A stretch of DNA of 9,534 bases from DATJHM01 sp035493895 (lineage in GTDB: Bacteria; Chloroflexota; Ktedonobacteria; Ktedonobacterales; Ktedonobacteraceae), in contig DATJHM010000049.1 of NCBI GenBank assembly GCA_035493895.1, positions 1 to 9,534 of the forward strand, written 5' to 3'. The position numbers were made by a program, and so were the translations under genes. Of this stretch, positions 1 to 7,325 are shown in pieces. The notes beneath the pieces are model-generated. The model searched no databases and had not been told where the DNA came from. It saw nothing but the letters and a program-made list of their open reading frames with translations. The first letter of the stretch is position 1, and the number at the start of each line of letters is the position of its first letter.

Positions 1-10
1 AAATAGCAAT

Positions 11-40
11 TAGACAGCATCAGCAACAACATGCTATACT
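11..40 (+). promoter_or_regulatory. Predicted sigma-70-type promoter of the carboxyltransferase gene
   Basis: A -35 box TAGACA (11-16) and a -10 box TATACT (35-40) are separated by 18 bases. The -10 box is preceded by TGC, giving an extended -10 (TGnTATACT). Transcription would start near 47, leaving a leader of about 48 bases before the ATG at 95. The leader holds a ribosome binding site GGAG at 83-86. A pyrimidine stretch with TCTCC at 62-66 could pair with GGAGA at 83-87, a weak five-base-pair hairpin. The call rests on consensus match and position only. Confidence 0.6.
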
Positions 41-94
41 GCCTGAGAGGTTCTTCTAGTTTCTCCTCCTGCATGCATCAATGGAGATTGTATT

Positions 95-1687
95 ATGACG
101 ACGAGTGAACGTAGCACACAAGAGACGAATCCGCTGAGAGGGACGCACGAGAAGATCGCCGAACTACACGCATTGCAAGAGGCAGCCATGCTCGGCGGCG
201 GTAGCAAGCGGATCGAAACACAGCATCGCAAGGGTAAGCTCACGGCCAGAGAACGTCTGGAATTATTGCTGGACCCGGGCAGCTTTAATGAGCTAGACAT
301 GCTTGTCACGCACCGGGCCTCAGACTTTGGCCTGGATGAACAGAAGATTCTGGGAGACGGAGTCGTCACTGGCTACGGTCAGATCGAAGGACGCCTGGTC
401 TACGTTTTCTCGCAAGACTTCACCGTTTTTGGTGGCTCGCTCTCTGAAACGCACGCCGAGAAGATTTGCAAGATCATGGATCTGGCGATGAAGAACGGTG
501 CTCCGATCATCGGACTGAATGATTCGGGTGGCGCGCGCATCCAGGAGGGCGTCGTGAGCCTGGGAGCGTATGCCGATATCTTCTTAAAAAATACGCTTGC
601 CTCGGGTGTCATTCCCCAGATCTCAGCAATCATGGGGCCGTGCGCGGGCGGAGCCGTCTATTCTCCGGCCATCACCGACTTTATCTTCATGGTCGAAAAT
701 ACCAGCTACATGTTTGTCACCGGACCAAACGTCGTCAAGGCCGTTACCCACGAAGACGTATCATTTGAAGCGCTGGGAGGTGCCCATGTGCATAACAGCA
801 CCAGCGGAGTGGCGCACTTCGCCTGTCCCGGTGAAGCCGAATGTATGGTGATGCTACGCCAGCTCATGAGCTATCTTCCCGCCAACAACCTGGAAGATCC
901 ACCGCGCATCACGCCGACCGATTTGCCCAACCGTAGCGAAGAGGCGCTGAACAGTATCATTCCCGATACCCCCAACAAAGCCTACGACATGAAAACCGTC
1001 ATCAAATATATCGTCGATGACGGGGATTTCTTCGAGGTCCAGGCCCACTTCGCGCAGAATATTCTGATCGGCTTTGCACGCCTGAATGGCCGTCCCGTTG
1101 GTCTTGTTGCGCAACAGCCGCGCTCGCTCGCAGGTGTGCTCGACATCAATGCCTCGGATAAAGCTGCACGCTTCGTTCGTTTCTGCGATTGCTTCAACAT
1201 CCCTATCATCACCTTCGTCGACGTGCCCGGCTTTCTTCCCGGCACCGATCAGGAGCACAACGGCATCATTCGTCACGGAGCCAAATTGCTCTACGCCTAC
1301 TGCGAAGCGACCGTTCCCAAACTAACGGTCATCACGAGAAAAGCGTATGGCGGTGCCTACGACGTGATGAGCAGCAAGCATATACGCGGAGATATGAACT
1401 ACGCGTGGCCGACCGCTGAAATTGCCGTGATGGGAGCCGAGGCCGCCGTCAATATTCTCTTTAAAGATGAAATTGAGAAGGCCGAGAACCAGGAACAGAG
1501 GCGTAAAGAGCTGATCGCCGAATATACCGAAAAGTTCAATAATCCCTATATCGCCGCCAGTCGAGGCTATATAGATGAAGTCATTGAGCCAAAGCAGACG
1601 CGCCAGAAACTGATCAGTGCACTGGAAATGTTGAAAAATAAACGAGATAGCAATCCGCCGAAGAAGCACGGGAATATGCCACTGTAG
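95..1687 (+). CDS. pccB: Acyl-CoA (propionyl-CoA) carboxylase, carboxyltransferase beta subunit
   Basis: This 530-residue protein is a full-length biotin-dependent carboxyltransferase (family length about 510-530). It moves the carboxyl group from carboxybiotin to an acyl-CoA, with propionyl-CoA giving methylmalonyl-CoA, in the cytoplasm. Visible landmarks are the N-terminal LGGGSKRI..GKLTARERL block (about 33-55), SGGARIQEGV (144-153), the first oxyanion-type glycine pair in GPCAGGAVYSP (181-191), VDVPGFLPG (375-383), the second in RKAYGGAYDVM (415-425), and the typical end KKHGNMPL. Asp423 in GGAYDVM aligns with the residue that in actinobacterial PccB/AccB favours propionyl- over acetyl-CoA, so propionyl-CoA is the preferred guess. 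The ATG at 95 has GGAG 8 bases upstream. No biotin carboxylase or biotin carrier gene is adjacent, so the alpha subunit must lie elsewhere. A methylmalonyl-CoA decarboxylase alpha subunit (MmdA) is a close relative and cannot be fully excluded, but no decarboxylase membrane subunits are seen. Confidence 0.95.
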   Translation: MTTSERSTQETNPLRGTHEKIAELHALQEAAMLGGGSKRIETQHRKGKLTARERLELLLDPGSFNELDMLVTHRASDFGLDEQKILGDGVVTGYGQIEGRLVYVFSQDFTVFGGSLSETHAEKICKIMDLAMKNGAPIIGLNDSGGARIQEGVVSLGAYADIFLKNTLASGVIPQISAIMGPCAGGAVYSPAITDFIFMVENTSYMFVTGPNVVKAVTHEDVSFEALGGAHVHNSTSGVAHFACPGEAECMVMLRQLMSYLPANNLEDPPRITPTDLPNRSEEALNSIIPDTPNKAYDMKTVIKYIVDDGDFFEVQAHFAQNILIGFARLNGRPVGLVAQQPRSLAGVLDINASDKAARFVRFCDCFNIPIITFVDVPGFLPGTDQEHNGIIRHGAKLLYAYCEATVPKLTVITRKAYGGAYDVMSSKHIRGDMNYAWPTAEIAVMGAEAAVNILFKDEIEKAENQEQRRKELIAEYTEKFNNPYIAASRGYIDEVIEPKQTRQKLISALEMLKNKRDSNPPKKHGNMPL

Positions 1688-1731
1688 AGGCGGAGGTCGA
1701 CGCCCCTGGCGCAGGCAAGCTGCGCCTCTAC
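1684..1731. repeat. Inverted repeat spanning the convergent gene ends, with nested hairpin
   Basis: GTAGAGGCG (1684-1692) and CGCCTCTAC (1723-1731) form a perfect 9-base inverted repeat. Nested within it is a tighter hairpin, GGCGCAG (1708-1714), loop GCAAG, CTGCGCC (1720-1726), which shares bases with the right outer arm, so the two folds compete. The stop codon of the carboxyltransferase gene (TAG, 1685-1687) lies in the left arm and that of the epimerase gene (TAG on the minus strand, 1730-1728) in the right arm. A run of five T at 1740-1744 follows on the plus strand, so it may work as an imperfect terminator in that direction; no comparable T run follows on the minus strand. It could also be a copy of a dispersed REP-like element. 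Confidence 0.6.
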
Positions 1732-2141
1732 GGTTGCGATTTTTCCAGCAGCTCCAGTAATACGCCGTGCGTGCTGCGAGGATGCAGGAAGATAGCACGT
1801 CCTTCGGCGGCGAGACGTGGCTGCTCGTCCAGCACAGAAGCGCCTTTCGCCTTCATCTCTTGCAAGGCGACATCGATATCAGGAACTTCAAGACAGATAT
1901 GATGCAGGCCCTCACCGCGTTTCTCTAAAAACCGGACCAGACTGGAATCGGGAGCCGTCGGCTGAACCAGTTCAATCTCACTACCCCCAGGTCCGCCCAT
2001 GGGAAGAAAAGCGATTCGGACCTGCTCGCTTGGGACATCTTTTATCGCACTCGGCGTAATCCCCAGCGTATCACGATAGAAAGAGAGCGCCTGCTCAAGG
2101 TCATGCACAACAATCGCCACATGATCGATACGCTTTACCAT
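1728..2141 (-). CDS. mce: Methylmalonyl-CoA epimerase
   Basis: This 137-residue, two-module VOC (glyoxalase-fold) protein matches methylmalonyl-CoA epimerase, which interconverts the (S) and (R) forms of methylmalonyl-CoA so that the B12-dependent mutase can make succinyl-CoA. Visible motifs are IDHVAIVV (5-12) with metal ligand His7, the acidic strand EIELVQP (55-61) with Glu57 at the position of a known ligand, GEGLHHICLEV (76-86) with His80/81, and GVLLELLE (126-133) with Glu130. An in-frame ATG exists seven codons upstream (2162), but the ATG at 2141 is preferred: a perfect AAGGAG (2152-2147) sits five bases before it, and the protein then begins right at the conserved MxRIDHVAI start. 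It lies 52 bases downstream of the DUF402 gene on the same strand, probably co-transcribed. It converges with the carboxyltransferase gene that makes its substrate, leaving 40 bases between the stops. Confidence 0.93.
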   Translation of the reverse strand: MVKRIDHVAIVVHDLEQALSFYRDTLGITPSAIKDVPSEQVRIAFLPMGGPGGSEIELVQPTAPDSSLVRFLEKRGEGLHHICLEVPDIDVALQEMKAKGASVLDEQPRLAAEGRAIFLHPRSTHGVLLELLEKSQP

Positions 2142-2193
2142 AACGTCTCCTTTGACGATCAATAAACGTCCTGATAGAATCGGTCATCCGGGG

Positions 2194-2751
2194 CTAATGA
2201 CCACAACGGGCCAGGCTGAAATCGGTCGATTTGAGCTCCAAAGGCACAACTGAGAACAGACCGATGCTCCGTTGAATAGCGCTGGTCAGCGTGCGCAGAG
2301 CCATCAGAGCACTGATGCGCGTCTCCTCGCTATAGTGGAGGAGATCGGCAGCCTGCTCAAACTCGGCCTGAGTCAGCACCTCAAACGAAAGATTGGGCTT
2401 GACCAGCACACTGAGATCGAGATCGACATAAGATAAGCGATCAGGCTGAATCACGGCAGGTTGAATAATTGTTGCATAGGTATGTATCAGCATATTTTCG
2501 TTATAGAAAGCGCTGAGCATATACCAGCGCTCCGGCCAGAAAAACTGCACACAGTTGCTGCGCAAAGGACGCGTACCCGTCGCCCAGCGCATCGGCGTGC
2601 CAGCAGGCAGCCAGAGGCGCACAAGATCATCGTTAGCAAGAGACGGCTGCTCATCGCCGAGCTGGATAGTCTCATCAAGTTTATACGCTCTCCACGAACC
2701 GCGCAGCAAGGTATCATAGCTACGGCTCTCCACCAGAAAATGTTGTTGCAT
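2194..2751 (-). CDS. DUF402 (FomD-like barrel) family protein, possible nucleotide phosphohydrolase
   Basis: The 185-residue product resembles the DUF402 family (FomD-like beta-barrel). Recognisable segments are the WYMLSAFYNENMLIHTYATI stretch (about 76-95) and SYVDLDLSVLV..FEVLTQAEFEQA (about 107-134), which carries the acidic residues typical of the family's metal/phosphate site. Characterised relatives include a staphylococcal nucleoside di/triphosphate phosphatase and FomD, which hydrolyses a cytidylylated phosphonate; the substrate here is unknown. The ATG at 2751 is chosen because GGGAG (2763-2759) lies seven bases upstream and a good promoter at 2804-2776 would start the message near 2769. 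That rules out the in-frame GTG at 2775, which lies upstream of the predicted transcript start. The gene is the first of a likely two-gene transcript with the epimerase. Family call fairly sure, function inferred. Confidence 0.8.
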   Translation of the reverse strand: MQQHFLVESRSYDTLLRGSWRAYKLDETIQLGDEQPSLANDDLVRLWLPAGTPMRWATGTRPLRSNCVQFFWPERWYMLSAFYNENMLIHTYATIIQPAVIQPDRLSYVDLDLSVLVKPNLSFEVLTQAEFEQAADLLHYSEETRISALMALRTLTSAIQRSIGLFSVVPLELKSTDFSLARCGH

Positions 2752-2775
2752 ATGAGATCTCCCTTCGGTCACCAC

Positions 2776-2804
2776 ATCGTACGTAATTGAAACGCAACCG
2801 TCAA
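2776..2804 (-). promoter_or_regulatory. Predicted sigma-70-type promoter of the DUF402-epimerase transcript
   Basis: Read on the minus strand, TTGACG (2804-2799) and TACGAT (2781-2776) are separated by exactly 17 bases. The predicted start near 2769 gives a leader of about 18 bases that contains the ribosome binding site of the DUF402 gene. The boxes match the sigma-70 consensus at 5/6 and 4/6 positions. The call rests on sequence only. Confidence 0.55.
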
Positions 2805-3149
2805 GCGTACAAGGTAATTAGTCCCATCATAGTTATCGGTATATAAAGGCAATAATGACGAGAAAAACATACTACCGATCATTTCTGTGATACTCTATTG
2901 CCTATTCCAGAATAACGGCAATTTACGTTAAGCACAATACTGCATGTTTCATACGGTCCATTTTTGCATCCTACTTATGAAAACGCGAAGAGTACCATAA
3001 TCTGTTCCAACTTCAGCAAAAAAATGAAAGATGAACACCCTTCTATCATTCTTTATATCTACGTCTCATTGACGCTTCCTTTCTCAGTAGATGTACCCTC
3101 TTCAGAATTCTCGCAGCTTTTATTGATGCGCATTTCCTGGCGACATTAT
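2805..3149. other. AT-rich divergent intergenic region with two interleaved inverted repeats
   Basis: No convincing gene is seen here. It is noticeably more AT-rich than the flanking genes. It contains two perfect inverted repeats whose arms alternate: ATCGGTA (2835-2841) with TACCGAT (2873-2879), and AGGCAATA (2847-2854) with TATTGCCT (2896-2903). They could be regulator sites or a pseudoknot-capable leader, but arms this short can arise by chance in a few hundred bases. An open frame from a TTG at 2964 to 3197 has no ribosome binding site and no recognisable protein. The remainder, up to the promoter near 3173, shows nothing else I can name. Confidence 0.4.
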
Positions 3150-3178
3150 TCTCTTTATCATGCTCGATGTTGTATAAT
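3149..3178 (+). promoter_or_regulatory. Predicted promoter of the cyclase-ATPase-TPR gene
   Basis: A perfect -10 box TATAAT lies at 3173-3178. At the expected distance only a poor -35 candidate is seen (TTCTCT, 3149-3154, 18 bases away), which suggests activator dependence or an alternative mode of recognition. Transcription would start near 3185, giving a leader of about 46 bases to the ATG at 3231. Confidence 0.45.
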
Positions 3179-3230
3179 GAGGAACGACACGCTCTAATTG
3201 AAAAAGCAACATCACAAAGACAAGGTATTC

Positions 3231-6200
3231 ATGCGCTGCCCAACTTGCCAGACAGATAATCCGAGCCAGGCCAAATTTTGTCTTGAGTGCGGAAATCGGT
3301 TGCTCCTCTGCCCCAATTGTAAAACCGTCAATCTCCCTTTCGCCAAGTTCTGTATCGAGTGCGGCACGGCTTTGCAAGCGAGAACGATGGTCCCAACAGA
3401 GATTGCGCCGAAGCCTGCTAGCGCCAGTATTTCTTTGTCTGAAGCGAACAGGCCACCATCTCCGGCTGCGGAGATTCTCCTGCCTCCGGAAGAACGACGG
3501 ATCGTTACGATTATGTTCGCGGACATCACCAGCTATACGCCCCTGGCCGATCAGCTTGATCCAGAGGACATGCGTGCAATCCTGACCGGCTATTTCAATC
3601 TCATGACCGAGCAGATACGTAAGTACGATGGCACCGTCGAGAAGTATATCGGTGATGCCGTCATGGCCGTTTTCGGTTCCCCCATCGCCCACGAAGATGA
3701 CCCGGATCGAGCCATCAGAGCCGCTCTGGATATGCAAGAGGCACTGACCAGCTTTAACGAACAACGCCTGCTTCACAGCCAGACGGCCATGCGTTTACAG
3801 ATGCGCATCGGCATTAATACAGGCGAGGTTGCGATTCCCAACAATGTCAGCTATCCCAGACATGATTTTCTCATCACTGGTGATGCCGTCAATGTCGCGG
3901 CACGTCTGCAACAGATCGCGACGCCTGAGACGATCCTGGTAGGGGAGCGCACCTATCTGACGACGCGCGAGGTCTTCGACTTTCGCGCACTTGCGCCGCT
4001 CCTGATCAAAGGGAAACCAGAACCAGTCAACGCCTATGTCGTGCTGGGACGTTGCAAGGCCGCAATGACGATCATGCAACATCCACGTGGCATTGCAGGG
4101 AGTCGCGCACCTCTTATAGGACGCGCCCTGGAATTGACGCTGATCCATGCAAACTACGCCCGAGTAATTGCGGAGCGGCATCCCCACCTGATCACCATCC
4201 TGGGCTCGCCTGGTATTGGTAAGACGCGGCTGGTAAGCGAATTTATCGTACGCGAACAGGAAAAGCAAAAAAGTACTTCCTCGCTGAGCAGTGATAGCCT
4301 CCCCATGATCTTAAAGGGACGCTGCCCTCCTTATGGCGAGGGTATTACCTACTGGCCTCTTATTGAGATCCTGCGCTCACTCCTGCAAGCTCAGGAAGAC
4401 GAGACGATTGAGGCGCTACAAGAGCGTTTCGTCCACTTCGTCGGGGAAGTGCTGAAAAGAGCTGGACGAAGTGAGTCGGCCGAAGAGATTGCGCAAACGC
4501 TGTTACGCAGTATTGGGCGAGACCTGAGTGGTAAAATCTTCCGCAGTAGTAATGATAAAAACTGGCCTAAACGCGATTATCAGACGAGCACGCATAGCGC
4601 AACTGTGAAACCGAACGGAGGAACACAGGTCGCGCTCCTGAGAGCCTGGCGTGTACTGCTGGAAGCGCTGGCTGCACAGCAGCCGCTGATTATCATCGTT
4701 GACGACCTGCAATGGGCCGATGAGGCATTGCTTGACCTGCTGGAATATTTGACGGACCGCATCACCAGTATGCCAATTCTCTTTCTCTGCCCGGCACGTC
4801 CAGACTTTTTCGAACGGAGACGCGACTGGGGAGGCGGACAACACAATTTCACCACGCTTGAGTTAGAAGCGCTTTCACGGGAAGAAAGCAACGAACTGGT
4901 CGATGCCCTGCTCAACTCTAGCGAGCTGCCAGAGATACTCCGTTACACGATCCTGACGCGCTCCGAAGGAAATCCTTTTTTTGTCGAAGAGATCGTACGT
5001 ATGCTCATTGACCAGGACATCCTGGTTCGCGCAGAAGATCCACAGGGCATCACGCACTGGCGACTGAACACAGCGAATGAAGCAATCTTGCGTGAAATAA
5101 CCAGTCCTGACGAAAGTACTGACGAAACACTCACGCCGATACACTCCCTGTTACCGCTCCTGAATGTACCGGATACGATTCAGGGAGTACTGGCCGCGCG
5201 TGTCGATCTGCTCAATTCAACCGAAAAGCTCGTTTTGCAGCATGCGGCCATCATCGGGCGAACCTTCTCGCTCTCTGCATTGCTCGAGCTTGCAGCGGGA
5301 TTGGGCACAGAGGCCATCATGCAAGCCCTGGCAGATCTGACCAACCGCGATTTTGTCGTGGAGAGCAATAAAGCGCGCAATACTATTGATGAAGGAGACG
5401 CGTTCAGTTTTAAGCATATCCTGATCCGCGACGTCGTCTATAACAATATACCGCGCATGCGCCGCTCACAGGAGCATACACGCATTGCCCTCTGGTACGA
5501 GAGTAAGGATAGTGAGCAAAAAGAGGCCGCCGTTGAATTTCTGGCTTATCACTACCAGCAAGCGCTGGCGAACTGGTCGATAGGCTTCTCGCTGGCCGTT
5601 GCGGATACAGAACCGCAGGCAACCGCGATCTCACCGCTCTTGACGCGTGCGGAACTGCGTCGGCACGCGATCAAATATCTCATAATGGCAGGCGACCAGG
5701 CACTGCATAGCTACTACACAATTCGCGCACTCCAGGCATATAACGATGCGCTTGATCTGCTGAATGAGAGCGAGAGCAGTCCCCTGGAACTTGTTGAAAT
5801 GCATACGCGCCTGGGTGATGCACATTTCCAGCATGGGAACATTGACGATGCGTGGCAGGAATATCGACGGGCACTGCGTATGGTAAGCAACGAAGGGCAA
5901 CCAATTGCAGGGGCAAATCTGCTCGATCTGTATGATCGACTGGCAGAGTTAGCCAGTCGTTGGCGAGGATTATTCCGCAATCCGCCCAATCTGGCAGAGA
6001 CGCAAATCTACATTGATGCAGGCTTACAGCTACTCGAAGGCAAACCTCTCAGCAGCACCAGAGTCGCCTTCCTCACATACCAGACCTTCTGGTATACACG
6101 CGAATTGGAGATAACAACGTCGGTCCACAAACCTGAACTGGCAGAACAGGCCCTGGTCAGTGGACATGAAGCCTTACGTCTGGCCGAAGAACTGAACAAT

Positions 6201-7301
6201 CCGCATATCCTCTCGCTCACGCTGGACGCACTGAGCTTTATCTACACTGGATCTCATCGTTACAATGAAGCGCATAGCCTGCAATTGCGACGGCGAGCAC
6301 TGGAGAGCCAGTTGCGAGATCGAGGAGAGCTCTATGACCTCTATAACTCATTGGGCTGTACGTATGAATCTATCGCTGACTATCCCAATGCGCTGATGTG
6401 GTTCGGACGCGCCTGGAGCAATGCGCAAACGATAGAGAGTCCTCTGCTCCTCCTATTCAGCCTGTCGATGCGTATGCGTACCTGGCGACAGTGGAACCGC
6501 TGGGAAAATGCCTGCCAGGTAGCACAGGAAATATTGAATTTTATCGAGCAACATCAGCAGGACAAAATCATCGGTCAGGGCACCGAATTTGTTTTCCTGA
6601 AACGTCAATTGTGGGCGCTAGAAACGCTCTCCACCATTGCATATCGCTCAGGTGAACAGGAAAAAGGCGACCAATACGCCAGACAATACCAGCGTCTGAT
6701 CGATCAGCGAGTGAAAGACTCAGAAGAGGATGCCCGACTCTTCCTGAGCACAAGGATGCATGCCATTCATCTGGCCCAGGAAGACTGGTCCTGCGCTCTG
6801 GCAGATTATCAGACCAAATTACAGAGTAGTGAACCTTTCCCCTCACCTGAAGTACTTGCGACGCTTGCGGAGCTCATGGTCACGGCGAAGGCAAACGAAG
6901 ACGAGCAGGCCACGATGTGTGAAAGGGCGATTACGCTGGCAGAAACCTCGGGAGCACGCAAAAGTCTGGCAATTGCGCTCAGAGCACGAGGGAATATGTT
7001 TCTCAAGCAGCAAGCCTGGAGGCGCGCAGAGGAAAACCTGCGCGAGGCGCTTCGTTATTGCGAGCTGCTGGATATCCCCTGGGAACGCGCAAACACCCTT
7101 TATCTGCTGGGAGAGCTCTACAGGCAGCGAGCTGATTCCGGCAATAGTGATACAACAGTGACCGACCAACGCGACGCCGATTATAGCAGAGCCCGCTATT
7201 ATTTCCAGCAGGCGCTCGGTTTCTTTGAATCGCTCAAAGCGCGCCCGAGTATCGAACGGGTTCGCGCCATGCTAGATGCGGACGATAAGGCGCTGGTCTA
7301 G
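3231..7301 (+). CDS. Double zinc ribbon / class III adenylate cyclase / P-loop ATPase / TPR signalling protein
   Basis: This 1356-residue predicted cytoplasmic protein has four parts. Two zinc ribbons of identical spacing (C3-x2-C6-x10-C17-x2-C20 and C27-x2-C30-x10-C41-x2-C44) form a tandem duplication. A proline-rich linker (about 55-86) leads to a class III cyclase domain (about 87-275): metal ligands Asp98 (FADIT) and Asp142 (GDAVMAVFG), ATP-selecting Lys138 and Asp218, transition-state Asn221 and Arg225 (GDAVNVAAR). All are present, so it should be active and make cAMP. Next is an AAA/STAND-like ATPase (about 290-770) with Walker A GSPGIGKT (325-332), GRCPPYGEGITYWPL (363-377), Walker B LIIIVDDLQWAD (486-497) and FKHILIRDVVY (727-737). 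The tail (about 800-1350) is helical TPR-like repeats, e.g. LGDAHFQHGNIDDAWQEYRRAL and LREALRYCELLDIPWERANTLYLLGELY. The ATG at 3231 has AAGG five bases upstream and starts at the usual MRCPxC; an in-frame TTG at 3198 would leave only about 13 bases of leader. No transmembrane segment is apparent. It is probably monocistronic. Its ligand and partners are unknown. Confidence 0.93.
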   Translation: MRCPTCQTDNPSQAKFCLECGNRLLLCPNCKTVNLPFAKFCIECGTALQARTMVPTEIAPKPASASISLSEANRPPSPAAEILLPPEERRIVTIMFADITSYTPLADQLDPEDMRAILTGYFNLMTEQIRKYDGTVEKYIGDAVMAVFGSPIAHEDDPDRAIRAALDMQEALTSFNEQRLLHSQTAMRLQMRIGINTGEVAIPNNVSYPRHDFLITGDAVNVAARLQQIATPETILVGERTYLTTREVFDFRALAPLLIKGKPEPVNAYVVLGRCKAAMTIMQHPRGIAGSRAPLIGRALELTLIHANYARVIAERHPHLITILGSPGIGKTRLVSEFIVREQEKQKSTSSLSSDSLPMILKGRCPPYGEGITYWPLIEILRSLLQAQEDETIEALQERFVHFVGEVLKRAGRSESAEEIAQTLLRSIGRDLSGKIFRSSNDKNWPKRDYQTSTHSATVKPNGGTQVALLRAWRVLLEALAAQQPLIIIVDDLQWADEALLDLLEYLTDRITSMPILFLCPARPDFFERRRDWGGGQHNFTTLELEALSREESNELVDALLNSSELPEILRYTILTRSEGNPFFVEEIVRMLIDQDILVRAEDPQGITHWRLNTANEAILREITSPDESTDETLTPIHSLLPLLNVPDTIQGVLAARVDLLNSTEKLVLQHAAIIGRTFSLSALLELAAGLGTEAIMQALADLTNRDFVVESNKARNTIDEGDAFSFKHILIRDVVYNNIPRMRRSQEHTRIALWYESKDSEQKEAAVEFLAYHYQQALANWSIGFSLAVADTEPQATAISPLLTRAELRRHAIKYLIMAGDQALHSYYTIRALQAYNDALDLLNESESSPLELVEMHTRLGDAHFQHGNIDDAWQEYRRALRMVSNEGQPIAGANLLDLYDRLAELASRWRGLFRNPPNLAETQIYIDAGLQLLEGKPLSSTRVAFLTYQTFWYTRELEITTSVHKPELAEQALVSGHEALRLAEELNNPHILSLTLDALSFIYTGSHRYNEAHSLQLRRRALESQLRDRGELYDLYNSLGCTYESIADYPNALMWFGRAWSNAQTIESPLLLLFSLSMRMRTWRQWNRWENACQVAQEILNFIEQHQQDKIIGQGTEFVFLKRQLWALETLSTIAYRSGEQEKGDQYARQYQRLIDQRVKDSEEDARLFLSTRMHAIHLAQEDWSCALADYQTKLQSSEPFPSPEVLATLAELMVTAKANEDEQATMCERAITLAETSGARKSLAIALRARGNMFLKQQAWRRAEENLREALRYCELLDIPWERANTLYLLGELYRQRADSGNSDTTVTDQRDADYSRARYYFQQALGFFESLKARPSIERVRAMLDADDKALV

Positions 7302-7325
7302 AATCCCGGATGGAGATACCCCCTG

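Noticed and set aside
854..1798. Minus-strand frames of 140 and 158 codons opposite the carboxyltransferase gene
   Set aside because: They are antisense shadows of a well-conserved enzyme gene and show no family motif. The second also runs across the inverted repeat and into the epimerase gene.
2752..2775. GTG at 2775 as start of the DUF402 gene
   Set aside because: It lies upstream of the transcript start expected from the promoter at 2804-2776, and the ATG at 2751 has a good ribosome binding site.
2964..3197. Open frame of 77 codons starting with TTG on the plus strand in the intergenic region
   Set aside because: It has no ribosome binding site, an unusual start, composition like the surrounding AT-rich spacer and no recognisable protein, and it runs through the predicted cyclase promoter.
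3198..3230. TTG at 3198 as start of the cyclase gene, adding 11 residues
   Set aside because: The ATG at 3231 has a ribosome binding site at the right distance and begins with the conserved MRCPxC; the TTG would be only about 13 bases after the predicted transcript start.
3120..3776. 218-codon minus-strand frame
   Set aside because: It lies opposite the zinc ribbon and cyclase coding region, which is strongly supported by conserved motifs, and its translation resembles no known protein.
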